The position numbers and the translations under genes were made by a program. DNA of 64,000 nt from Saprospiraceae bacterium (GTDB taxonomy: Bacteria > Bacteroidota > Bacteroidia > Chitinophagales > Saprospiraceae), in assembly GCA_016787575.1 (NCBI GenBank), contig JAEUUO010000038.1, positions 97,240-161,239 on the forward strand. The letters are read 5' to 3'. Positions 17,045 to 25,729 of the stretch are shown here, in pieces; within the stretch, counting starts at the first letter, position 1; the number at the start of each line of letters is the position of its first letter. The notes beneath the pieces were generated by a model. That model ran no database searches, was not told the origin of the DNA, and was given only the letters and a program-made list of their open reading frames with translations.

Positions 17045-18415
17045 TTAAAACTCATTATCCGGGTTTTCTTTAAAAAACCCATGAATGGTTTCTTTTATTC
17101 TAGAATTGACTTTTTCAATCCAGCCATTTCCTTTTTGCTTAATTGTCCCTGTTTCAGCTTCCGCAAATACCGGCAGGTCATCTTCTTCAAGATCCATGAT
17201 TTCAGCGGTAGTTTTTCGCTCCGGGATTTCTACCGGAAGATGCGGTGTGACTCTCTTAAGTGCATCGGATAAAATTCCAATGGCAGTAGCATAAGAAGGA
17301 TGTGCATATTCCTGATCGAATAAGGAAATTTTATTTTCAAGCGGTTCACCAATTCGAGTAGATAATCCGGTTTGGAGCTCTGCCAATAATTCAATATCCC
17401 TCAATTTGGATCCTCCTCCAGTCAATACCATACCCGCAATCAGGCTGTTTTCAAAACCACTTCTTCGAATTTCCCACATAACATATTCAAATAATTCTTC
17501 CACCCTTGATTGAATGATGCGTGCCAAATTCTTTTCTGAAATTTCTTTAGGTTCTCTACCCATAAGACCCGGAATCGTTATGACCCGGTTGTCAACAATT
17601 TCATCTGCCAATGCTGAACCAAACCGCACTTTTAATTTCTCAGCTTGTTCCGGTAAAACACTGCACCCAACTTTAATATCTTTTGTGATCACATTTGAAC
17701 CCAGCGGAATTACAGAAGTATACCGGATAATCCCTTCCAGATGAATTGATACTTCCGTTGTTCCACCTCCCATATCAACCAATACCACTCCTCCTGCTTT
17801 TTCTTCTTTTGACAATACGGCATCTGCAGTTGCCAATGACTCCAAAATAAATCCTGATACAGTCACTCCAGCCTTATCCACTGCGCGCATCAAATTTTCC
17901 AAAGCATCTGAATTTGCCGTAATAATGTGGAAATTTGATTCCAATCGAGAACCTGACATACCAATTGGGTCCATGCAAGGATCGTTGTGATCCACTAAAA
18001 ATTCCTGGGGTAAAACGTGTAATATTTTATCCCCATGGGCAAGTGGTATTTTATACATATCCTGACTGAGTCGATCAATGTCTTCTTGTGTTATTTCTTT
18101 TTTAGGATCGTCTCGATATAAAACACCTTGGTGATGCATACTTTTTATGTGATCACCGGCTATGCCAACAAAAACAGTTTCAATTAATTGCTTAGATTTT
18201 TTTTCTGCAAGATCAATGGCATCTCCAATCGCTTTTGCCGTTTTATCTATATTGGTTACAACGCCTCGAACGACCCCATCGCATGGAGCTTTTCCTGAAC
18301 CCAATATTTCCATCTTGCCAAGTATGTTTTTCTTGCCTACAATCGCAAGCACTTTGTTCGAACCAATGTTTAGTGCAACTACAATTTCAGGATTCGGATT
18401 GAGTGTGGTTTCCAT
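17045..18415 (-). CDS. ftsA: Cell division protein FtsA
   Basis: This 456-residue actin-like ATPase tethers FtsZ filaments to the membrane. Phosphate-1 and related motifs are seen at NIGSNKVLAIVG near residue 16 and VDMGGGTTEVSI near 208. The adenosine motif is LTGGGSKLRDI near 333. The SHS2/1C region lies between about residues 85 and 165. The C-terminal stretch (KEKGNGWIEKVNSRIKETIHGFFKE, read discontinuously) is amphipathic, as expected of the membrane-targeting helix. It sits between ftsQ and ftsZ, the classical order. Confidence 0.96.
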   Translation of the reverse strand: METTLNPNPEIVVALNIGSNKVLAIVGKKNILGKMEILGSGKAPCDGVVRGVVTNIDKTAKAIGDAIDLAEKKSKQLIETVFVGIAGDHIKSMHHQGVLYRDDPKKEITQEDIDRLSQDMYKIPLAHGDKILHVLPQEFLVDHNDPCMDPIGMSGSRLESNFHIITANSDALENLMRAVDKAGVTVSGFILESLATADAVLSKEEKAGGVVLVDMGGGTTEVSIHLEGIIRYTSVIPLGSNVITKDIKVGCSVLPEQAEKLKVRFGSALADEIVDNRVITIPGLMGREPKEISEKNLARIIQSRVEELFEYVMWEIRRSGFENSLIAGMVLTGGGSKLRDIELLAELQTGLSTRIGEPLENKISLFDQEYAHPSYATAIGILSDALKRVTPHLPVEIPERKTTAEIMDLEEDDLPVFAEAETGTIKQKGNGWIEKVNSRIKETIHGFFKENPDNEF

Positions 18416-18444
18416 AATTCAAATTTTAATTTATTACTAAAAGA

Positions 18445-19236
18445 TCAGCTCTCTTGCTGTATTTTTTTTCCAATTACTTGCCCTTTAAATTTCAAGTTTA
18501 CAACTTGGTAAACATTCCACCCTTGTCTTCCCATGTTTTCCTTGTAGAATAATTTTAATCTCAATAATTTATCTTCAAGGATTTCAGAATTTCCAAGAAA
18601 AATTCGTTCATTTCCAATTTTAGGAATTAAAGTAAATTCCCCATTTTCATCTAAATATATTTGTTCTATCAGTGAATTTGCAAATGTATCTTTTCGCAAT
18701 GCTTTTGCAATGTCCAACAGTCCGCTGTAATAATTTCTCGTTGTCTTATCGAGTGATTTACCCGGGATTGCTGCTAAATTTCCTGTTGCAACTAAAACCC
18801 GTGAAGTATATTTTGCAGAAACCGGAATTTTATATCCTTCTTCATCCAAATAATATTGATTACCTTGTACATCACTGATTCGAATAATTGGATGTCGTTG
18901 GTAAATATCAATGTTTAAGTGTTCTTTGCTATCCAAATAAATGTCGGACCTTTTAACTAATTCCTGACTGTTAATAAACTCTTCCAGTTTTACGAGATTT
19001 AAAGACCAAACCGGCATTTTTCGGGGATCCTTTTTATAAAAACTGTATAACCATCCATAAACATCCTTTGTTGAAATCAAGCTATCTCCTTTTATTTCTG
19101 AAACAAGGCGAATGCTAATCCCTTCAGATTTTACATTACGATGTGTTTTTATTGCATGCAACCACAAAGCTGCAATTGCTAAAACTATCAACAGATTGAC
19201 ACAAATAATCAGCAAGCCTTTTATTTTTCCATTCAT
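18445..19236 (-). CDS. ftsQ: Cell division protein FtsQ/DivIB
   Basis: This 263-residue bitopic protein has a short cytoplasmic start (MNGKIKG), one transmembrane helix (about 8-27, LLIICVNLLIVLAIAALWLH), then a periplasmic POTRA-like region (about 38-110) and the FtsQ beta domain. Sequence identity in this family is low, so the call rests on topology, length and position between murC and ftsA. The first four bases overlap the end of murC (ATGA-type overlap at 19233-19236). It links the early Z ring to the FtsL/FtsI synthase complex. Confidence 0.88.
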   Translation of the reverse strand: MNGKIKGLLIICVNLLIVLAIAALWLHAIKTHRNVKSEGISIRLVSEIKGDSLISTKDVYGWLYSFYKKDPRKMPVWSLNLVKLEEFINSQELVKRSDIYLDSKEHLNIDIYQRHPIIRISDVQGNQYYLDEEGYKIPVSAKYTSRVLVATGNLAAIPGKSLDKTTRNYYSGLLDIAKALRKDTFANSLIEQIYLDENGEFTLIPKIGNERIFLGNSEILEDKLLRLKLFYKENMGRQGWNVYQVVNLKFKGQVIGKKIQQES

Positions 19237-20612
19237 AGTGTTTTCTTATTGGCTACTGTGTTAAAAATTGCGTTTTCAATTTCAAGTTGCATTCCGTCAA
19301 GGTCTCCTGCTCCTAAAGTCATAACGACATCTAAATCCAGTTTGTGTAACAATTCTGGAAGGCTCTTTTTTGTTGTCAGGTATTTATATTCTAAACTCAC
19401 TAAATTATAAATCGCTTCAGAATTAATTCCAATAATTTCGGATTCCCGGGCAGGATACAATTCAACTAAAATTAATTGATCCAACTGACTCAGAACGCTT
19501 GCAAATTCATGTAAAAAATCCCTGGTTCTGCTGTAAAGATGTGGTTGAAATATACCGGTAATTTTTCTGGATGGATACATGGAACGACACGCACCAATTG
19601 CAGAATTCAATTCTTCCGGATGATGTGCATAGTCATCTATTAAAACTCGTGTATCAGACTCTTTGATCCATTCAAATCTCCTTTTTATTCCTTTAAAATT
19701 TTCCAGGCTCGCACGAATGCTCTCCTGAGAAATACCCAATTCCTCAGCCAGGGCTATTGCCGCAACAGCATTTCTTAGATTGTGATTACCAGGCATTTTA
19801 AGGCGCAAGTTAATCATATTATAATTATTTCTAATATAATTAAACAATATATAACCAGAATCGGTTCCTATAAATTCAAAACGATAATCAGATCCACCTA
19901 AACCGTAGGTTTTAATTCGGATCGTTTTCAGTTGTGTTCGGAATTGATTTTGAACTGGTTCTGGAATAGTGTCACTTAATAAAAGCAAGCCATTTGGTTT
20001 GATTCTTTTTCCAAACTCTAAATAACTTTCAATCATGGCTTCGTGTGTCCCATAAATATCCAGATGATCTGGATCCAATGATCCAATAATTGCCAAGTTT
20101 GGACTTAATTGCAAAAAAGAACGATCGTATTCATCTGCTTCTTCAACCATCCAATCATCCCCGGTATCAAGAAAATTAGAGTTATAATTTACAGCAATGC
20201 CTCCTAAAAAAGCAGCCATTGGTATTTGTGAACTATAAATTAAGTGTGCCAGGATGCAACTGGTTGTTGTTTTCCCATGTGTACCAGCGATTGCAATGTT
20301 TTTATTTCCAGCCGTTATCTGTCCTAATACTTCAGCTCGTTTTAAATGTGGAATTTTTCTTTCTAGTATCGTTTGAAATTCCTTTAAATCTTTTGGTATT
20401 GCAGGGGTCCGGATTACCAATTCAATTGAATCTGGAATTAAATCGGGGCGATCTTCATAATGGATCAACATCCCCTCTTTTTCTAATTGTATTGTTAAAT
20501 CAGTTTGTGTTTTATCATATCCATAGATCGTAACTCCCCGTTTATTAAAATAGCGAGCCAAGGCACTCATACCGATTCCACCAATACCTATGAAATATAA
20601 ATTTTTATACAC
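19233..20612 (-). CDS. murC: UDP-N-acetylmuramate--L-alanine ligase MurC
   Basis: This 459-residue Mur ligase adds L-alanine to UDP-MurNAc. It has the N-terminal Rossmann motif FIGIGGIGMSALA, ATP P-loop AGTHGKTTTS near residue 108, VEEADEYDRSF near 152, and DDYAHHPEEL near 326, which separates MurC from MurD/E. The start codon is GTG, one base beyond the murG stop; the nearby ATG is out of frame. Its end overlaps ftsQ by four bases. Confidence 0.97.
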   Translation of the reverse strand: MYKNLYFIGIGGIGMSALARYFNKRGVTIYGYDKTQTDLTIQLEKEGMLIHYEDRPDLIPDSIELVIRTPAIPKDLKEFQTILERKIPHLKRAEVLGQITAGNKNIAIAGTHGKTTTSCILAHLIYSSQIPMAAFLGGIAVNYNSNFLDTGDDWMVEEADEYDRSFLQLSPNLAIIGSLDPDHLDIYGTHEAMIESYLEFGKRIKPNGLLLLSDTIPEPVQNQFRTQLKTIRIKTYGLGGSDYRFEFIGTDSGYILFNYIRNNYNMINLRLKMPGNHNLRNAVAAIALAEELGISQESIRASLENFKGIKRRFEWIKESDTRVLIDDYAHHPEELNSAIGACRSMYPSRKITGIFQPHLYSRTRDFLHEFASVLSQLDQLILVELYPARESEIIGINSEAIYNLVSLEYKYLTTKKSLPELLHKLDLDVVMTLGAGDLDGMQLEIENAIFNTVANKKTL

Positions 20613-20613
20613 A

Positions 20614-21717
20614 TTAAACGGTTTTAGCGTTTATAATATATCTGGCTATCTCATTTGCGGCATCCGGTTTGCTCAATTTTTTCAATTGCTCACTCATATG
20701 CATTCGTTTGCTTTCATTTTCAACAAGGTCCATTATGTTTTTCCAAACAGCTTCATTCAGATCAACTTCCTCAATCATTATTGCAGCTTCGTTTTCAACA
20801 AAAGCTTCTGCATTTTTACGTTGGTGATCCTCTGCTACATTCGGGGATGGAATTAAAATGCATGGTTTTCCTGTAAGACTTAATTCTGCAAGGGTCAATG
20901 CGCCAGCTCGCGAAACAATTAAGTCACATGCTGCATAAAACAAATCCATACGATCAATAAATGGCAACACTTTTACAGCATTGCAATTAGAAATTGGATG
21001 CTCTGAAATTTTTTTCTGATATATAGCGCCGGCTTGCCAAATCCATTGAATGTCGGATCTTTCCAAAATTGCATCGTAGCAGTTCAACATTGTTTGATTT
21101 ATTGCACCAGCTCCCAAACTTCCTCCCAAAACGCCTATTGTAATTTTATTTGGTTCCAAATTAAAATAGCGCAAACCATCCAATTTGTTTTTAATAAGTG
21201 TCAAATCTTGTCGGACCGGATTACCAGTTAATACAATTTTTGATTCATTAAAATATTTGTCCATTCCTGAAAAAGCCACAAATATTTTTGACGATGCTTT
21301 TGAGAGAATTTTATTTGTAATACCAGGATATGAATTTTGTTCCTGAATCATTGTATTAAAACCTAACCATGAAGCAATGCGCAATACCGGACCACTTGCA
21401 TACCCTCCAACTCCTAATACTACATCGGGCTTAAACTTGTTTATAATTTTAAAAGACATCCACAAACTTTTAATTAAACGGTAAACCAACTTCAGATTTT
21501 CCAAACTCCATTTTCTTTGAAGTCCCCGTATTGGCAAACCAATAATTTTATATCCTGCTTCAGGCACTTTCGTCATTTCCAACTTACCCAAGGCGCCTAC
21601 AAATAAAATTTCCGCTTCCGGATTTAAATTTTTAACTGCATCCGCAATAGCAATTGCAGGAAATACATGTCCACCCGTACCACCTCCACTAATTAGCAAT
21701 TTCATTTGGGATTTCAT
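20614..21717 (-). CDS. murG: UDP-GlcNAc:lipid I GlcNAc transferase MurG
   Basis: This 367-residue GT28-family enzyme converts lipid I to lipid II on the inner face of the cytoplasmic membrane. The N-terminal G-loop is SGGGTGGHVFPA, a second glycine loop is GGSLGAGAINQ near 195, and the donor-site region is SRAGALTLAELSLTGKP near 270. The start at 21717 is supported by AGGAG five bases upstream, a rare clear Shine-Dalgarno in this window. The gene overlaps the end of ftsW by 29 bases. Confidence 0.97.
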   Translation of the reverse strand: MKSQMKLLISGGGTGGHVFPAIAIADAVKNLNPEAEILFVGALGKLEMTKVPEAGYKIIGLPIRGLQRKWSLENLKLVYRLIKSLWMSFKIINKFKPDVVLGVGGYASGPVLRIASWLGFNTMIQEQNSYPGITNKILSKASSKIFVAFSGMDKYFNESKIVLTGNPVRQDLTLIKNKLDGLRYFNLEPNKITIGVLGGSLGAGAINQTMLNCYDAILERSDIQWIWQAGAIYQKKISEHPISNCNAVKVLPFIDRMDLFYAACDLIVSRAGALTLAELSLTGKPCILIPSPNVAEDHQRKNAEAFVENEAAIMIEEVDLNEAVWKNIMDLVENESKRMHMSEQLKKLSKPDAANEIARYIINAKTV

Positions 21718-22906
21718 TTAACTCCTGATCTTGCCACGAAAATTCAGATTTGTCATTGGATTCAGATTCTAATTTCAAATTTTGTATATGCTTACTAACA
21801 CTTATAATCATACCCAGGGAAATACTTGTAAATACAAGTGAGGTTCCCCCCATACTGATAAATGGAAGTGGCAATCCCGTCACCGGGACCAAACCCAGAG
21901 CAACTGCAATATTTGCAAAAGCCTGCATAACCATGTTTATACCAATTCCAATCGTTAACAAGGCACCAAATGCTCTTGTGGTATTGCTTACGATTCCAAC
22001 ACAGTGAAACAACAAGGCGAGGTAAATCAAAATTACCCCAAATGCACCCAGAAACAAACCCCATTCTTCGCATATAATTGGATAAATAAAATCTGCATAT
22101 GAATAAGGAATAAAGTTTCTCAATAGACTTTTACCGGGATTTGGCAAGAGAATATTTCCATTTGCGATAGCTATTTTGGCTTGCTCAATTTGATAATCAT
22201 CTTCTGAGCCATACCAAAATCTGGTAATTCGTGCAACCCATGTTTCTGCTCTTGTTAAACCGGGAAAAACTGTTTCAATCCACAATAAAACAATCAATAA
22301 CAACAATCCCAAGCCTAGTAATACTAAAATATACTTCATATCAATTCGGCCTACAAACATCATAACAATTGACCCTGCAAATAAAACTGCAGCAGTACTT
22401 AAATTGGATGGAGCAATGAGTCCACAAACAATTAGTATTGGCAACATTATTGGGACAAATGCCGATCTAAATCCCTTTATGACATCTTGCTTATCGGAAA
22501 TGGAACGAGCCAGATATAAAATCAATGCTAATTTAGCTAAATCTGAAACCTGAAATGTCATGTTGATGATTGGAATGTTTAGCCATCTTTTAGCATCATT
22601 TACATTTACGCCTATAAAAAATGTAAGTATTAATAATACAATAGTTAAAATTAATAAAATGGGAGCCCATCGGTTAAATAACCTGTAATCTATTTTACTA
22701 AAAAGATATATCATGGCTAAACCAAGTAGAATAAAACTTACGTGTCTCCCAAGAAAAAAACTCGTATTGTCTGAATCGTATTTTGTTATGCTTCCTGAAG
22801 CACTGAATACAGCAACCAATGAAATTGCAACGAGTAAAAAAATAATAGTCCAAATAAAATTTGGGCTTAATATTCTATTTTTAATTGCGGTGATATCTTG
22901 TATCAT
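21689..22906 (-). CDS. ftsW: Peptidoglycan glycosyltransferase FtsW
   Basis: This 405-residue SEDS-family polytopic protein with about ten transmembrane helices polymerises lipid II at the septum together with FtsI. Characteristic segments are DAKRWLNIP near 104, QVSDLAKLALILYLARS near 119, a long extracytoplasmic loop with the QIEQAKIAIANG region near 240, and the SEDS signature GLPLPFISMGGTSL near 343. FtsW rather than RodA is chosen from its place between murD and murG. Confidence 0.96.
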   Translation of the reverse strand: MIQDITAIKNRILSPNFIWTIIFLLVAISLVAVFSASGSITKYDSDNTSFFLGRHVSFILLGLAMIYLFSKIDYRLFNRWAPILLILTIVLLILTFFIGVNVNDAKRWLNIPIINMTFQVSDLAKLALILYLARSISDKQDVIKGFRSAFVPIMLPILIVCGLIAPSNLSTAAVLFAGSIVMMFVGRIDMKYILVLLGLGLLLLIVLLWIETVFPGLTRAETWVARITRFWYGSEDDYQIEQAKIAIANGNILLPNPGKSLLRNFIPYSYADFIYPIICEEWGLFLGAFGVILIYLALLFHCVGIVSNTTRAFGALLTIGIGINMVMQAFANIAVALGLVPVTGLPLPFISMGGTSLVFTSISLGMIISVSKHIQNLKLESESNDKSEFSWQDQELNEIPNEIAN

Positions 22907-22912
22907 AATTCA

Positions 22913-24214
22913 TTAATTCAGTTTTCGAACAGCTTCTTTAAATTGGGTTCCACGGTCTTCATAGTTTTTAAATAAGTCAAAACTTGCGCAGGCTGGTGAT
23001 AGCAGTACCACCTCTCCAGGATGAGCGCATTCAAATGCCTGCCGAACGGCATCGTCTAAACTGTGGGTATCTCTGATTACAGGAATTAGCTTTCCAAATG
23101 CATCGACTAATTTTCGATTATCGATTCCCATAGCAATTAATGCACTTACTTTTTGTTTCACCAAAGCCTCTAAAACCGTATAATCATTTCCCTTATCTTG
23201 TCCTCCAGCAATCCATACTACTTTTTTTTTCATTGCATCCAATGCCCAAAAGACCGAATCAACATTGGTTGCCTTGCTGTCATTTATAAAATCAATATCA
23301 TTGATTGAGCTGACGAATTCTAACCGATGTGGGTCATTTACAAAACTATTTAAAGCATTTTGAATGGAATCCATTGAAATATTCAATAATTGAGCAGCCT
23401 TTATTGCACACATCGCATTGACCGCATTGTGTCTGCCTTTAAGACAAGTGTGACTGAGGTCGACCAGTATCTGATTGTTTTCAAGTAATACATCCAATGG
23501 CGTTAATTCAGGAATACAATTTACGATCCTCGCCTTGGAAGGATGAATTTGCAAGTACTTTTTAATTGCTTCATCATTTCCATAAACTATAAAATGATCA
23601 TTGTGATTTTGATTTAGTGTAATTCTAAATTTAGAAGCAACATAATTTTCAAAACTATTCTGATATCTATCCAGATGATCCGGAGTAATATTTAATAGGA
23701 TTGCCAAATCTGGCCTAAATTGTTTGATCCCGTCCAGTTGGAAACTACTGAGTTCTAACACATAATACTCCCAGTTTTTCTGACTCAGGGCCCTGGCAAA
23801 TGAGTGACCTACATTTCCAGCTTTCACTACGTCTTTGCCTGCACTATGCAATAGGTGATAAATCAAATTGGTTGTGGTGGTTTTGCCATTGCTTCCGGTG
23901 ACTCCAACAATACATGCATTGCAGTGGCGTGAAGCGAATTCAATTTCTGAAATAATTTCAACGCCCAAATTTGAAAAATGCTTTATGATATCAGTCTGCT
24001 CAGAAATTCCCGGACTTTTTATTACAAATTCCGGTGAAATTTCATATGCCATTTCGTGTCCACCCTCTTCAAAATCAATTTCATTTGAAACCAGTTCGCT
24101 TTTAAATGAATCCCTAATTAAATTTGCATCACTGACAAAAGCAATCATTCCCAATTTTTTGGCAAGGAGTGCTGCTCCAATTCCGCTTTCACCAGCTCCT
24201 AAAATTAACAACAT
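22913..24214 (-). CDS. murD: UDP-N-acetylmuramoyl-L-alanine--D-glutamate ligase MurD
   Basis: This 433-residue Mur ligase adds D-glutamate to UDP-MurNAc-L-Ala. It begins with the dinucleotide-like motif LILGAGESGIGAALLA and has the P-loop GVTGSNGKTTTTNLI near 103. It also shows LELSSFQLD near 155, NITPDHLDRY near 178, the NDSKATNVDSV motif near 310 and AGGQDKGNDY near 335, all typical of MurD. The stop lies six bases before the ftsW start. Confidence 0.97.
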   Translation of the reverse strand: MLLILGAGESGIGAALLAKKLGMIAFVSDANLIRDSFKSELVSNEIDFEEGGHEMAYEISPEFVIKSPGISEQTDIIKHFSNLGVEIISEIEFASRHCNACIVGVTGSNGKTTTTNLIYHLLHSAGKDVVKAGNVGHSFARALSQKNWEYYVLELSSFQLDGIKQFRPDLAILLNITPDHLDRYQNSFENYVASKFRITLNQNHNDHFIVYGNDEAIKKYLQIHPSKARIVNCIPELTPLDVLLENNQILVDLSHTCLKGRHNAVNAMCAIKAAQLLNISMDSIQNALNSFVNDPHRLEFVSSINDIDFINDSKATNVDSVFWALDAMKKKVVWIAGGQDKGNDYTVLEALVKQKVSALIAMGIDNRKLVDAFGKLIPVIRDTHSLDDAVRQAFECAHPGEVVLLSPACASFDLFKNYEDRGTQFKEAVRKLN

Positions 24215-24217
24215 AAC

Positions 24218-25474
24218 TTATCTTATTTTTAAAGTAATGATTGTTAATACAGACAAAATGATGGTAATAATCCAAAAACGAACTGCAATTGTTGCCTCAT
24301 GCATTCCTTTTTTCTGAAAATGATGGTGTAAGGGTGACATGAGAAAAATGCGCTTACCCTCACCATATTTCTTTCGGGTATATTTAAAATAACTAACTTG
24401 TAAAACAACCGATAAATTTTCTACAAAAAAAACTCCACAAAACAATGGAATCAATAATTCCTTACGAAGCAGAATGGCCAATGCAGCAATGATTCCTCCT
24501 ATTGCAAGGCTTCCGGTATCTCCCATAAAGACTTTTGCCGGAAAGGAATTGTACCATAAAAATCCTATACAAGATCCAAGAAAAGCTGCAGAAAACACAA
24601 CCAATTCTCCACTGTATGGCAAGTAAAATATATTCAGGTAATCTGCAACAATAGCATTCCCGGATACATAAGCCAACACAGACAATGTAATTGCAATGAT
24701 TGCTGAAACTCCGGTGGCTAAACCATCCAATCCATCAGTCAGATTAGCAGCATTTGAAACAGCCGTAACAATAAAAATTACGATCGGAATAAAAATAAGC
24801 CACATCCAAAGATGGTTATTATCTCCAAAAAATTCAGAAATCCAATAATAATCAAAACGATTTCCTTTTAGAAACGGAACGTTGGTTAGTTGAGTTTTGA
24901 CATACACATATTCATGGGTTTGATTTCGAATGGCGTCCCAGGTTGTAAACTCCTCTTCAATGGTGTATTTCATTTTCAAAGCCTCAGCTTTAGGCATTCG
25001 AACCAATACATTTTCATGGTACAACATAACCAATGCAATGACCAAACCACAAACAACCTGACCTAAAATTTTAAAAATGGCTTTTAACCCCTCCTTATCT
25101 TTCAAAAACACCTTTATGTAATCATCGGCAAATCCTATCAAACCCATCCAAATTGTTGTAAACAACATGACTTGGATGTATACATTATCCAACTTACATA
25201 ATAATAAACAGGGAATTAAAATTGCAAGAATTATAATTATACCGCCCATTGTTGGGGTTCCTTCTTTTTGCTTTTGACCTTCCAAGCCAAGGTCGCGTAC
25301 GGTTTCTCCAATTTGTAATTTTTTCAAAAACCGAATGATTCGGTTTCCAAAAATCATAGATATAATAAGCGAAATAATGATTGCAAGACCTGCCCTGAAC
25401 GAAATATATTGAAACAGTCTTCCACCCGGGAGGTGGAATAATTTTTCAGTAAATTGAAATAAGTAATATAACAT
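24218..25474 (-). CDS. mraY: Phospho-MurNAc-pentapeptide transferase MraY
   Basis: This 418-residue polytopic enzyme makes lipid I from UDP-MurNAc-pentapeptide and undecaprenyl phosphate. Catalytic aspartate motifs are visible: ADDYIKVF near 122, NLTDGLDGLA near 245 and MGDTGSLAIGG near 318, plus the HHHFQKKG motif near 385. It is longer than the E. coli enzyme because of an inserted hydrophilic segment at about residues 165-225 (from MPKAEALKMKYTI), a known feature of Bacteroidota MraY. The ATG at 25474 follows the folded spacer described separately. Confidence 0.97.
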   Translation of the reverse strand: MLYYLFQFTEKLFHLPGGRLFQYISFRAGLAIIISLIISMIFGNRIIRFLKKLQIGETVRDLGLEGQKQKEGTPTMGGIIIILAILIPCLLLCKLDNVYIQVMLFTTIWMGLIGFADDYIKVFLKDKEGLKAIFKILGQVVCGLVIALVMLYHENVLVRMPKAEALKMKYTIEEEFTTWDAIRNQTHEYVYVKTQLTNVPFLKGNRFDYYWISEFFGDNNHLWMWLIFIPIVIFIVTAVSNAANLTDGLDGLATGVSAIIAITLSVLAYVSGNAIVADYLNIFYLPYSGELVVFSAAFLGSCIGFLWYNSFPAKVFMGDTGSLAIGGIIAALAILLRKELLIPLFCGVFFVENLSVVLQVSYFKYTRKKYGEGKRIFLMSPLHHHFQKKGMHEATIAVRFWIITIILSVLTIITLKIR

Positions 25475-25729
25475 TGCTTATTTATTTTTTGGGGAATACC
25501 CAATATGCAATAAGAATCATTTTTAACATTAAATAAAAAACATGGTAAATTAAACGACAATTATTTTTTGAAATTCCTTTCCAAATTTCAAACTGACTGT
25601 CGTTTAACTCGCCATTTAATCCCATTAAGATTAACAGTACAGCAGGGATCTGATCCCGTTGGTCACAATCACCTGCTGTATCTGTTAAAACCAACCTGAG
25701 AATGATAATAGAACCTACTCTATTTTCTT
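25475..25729 (-). other. Folded 255-bp spacer between murE and mraY
   Basis: No supported gene lies here; a 70-codon reading frame has no recognisable content and follows the palindromes. In the sense (minus) transcript two strong structures can form. One is a nested pair: outer TTAAACGACA (25550-25559) / TGTCGTTTAA (25598-25607), and inner TTTGAAATT (25567-25575) / AATTTCAAA (25584-25592). The other is a 16-bp stem, 25631-25646 with 25672-25688, interrupted by one bulged base at 25681. All other junctions in this cluster are overlaps or a few bases, except the 29 bp before ftsQ and the 102 bp before ftsZ, so this spacer is out of place. It could be a regulatory RNA element, a processing or attenuation site, or a degenerate palindromic insertion. 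Confidence 0.6.

Noticed and set aside
23868..24317. 149-codon plus-strand frame over murD/mraY
   Set aside because: It is antisense to two clear Mur-pathway genes and crosses their boundary; no independent support.
25631..25688. Integron attC-like site (TTAAC...GTTAA ends with a bulged base)
   Set aside because: The ends do not fit RYYYAAC/GTTRRRY, there is no cassette array or integrase, and it lies inside an essential operon.
25482..25694. 70-codon minus-strand reading frame between murE and mraY
   Set aside because: It is built from the palindromic sequence, has no recognisable domain, and its composition follows the hairpins rather than a protein.
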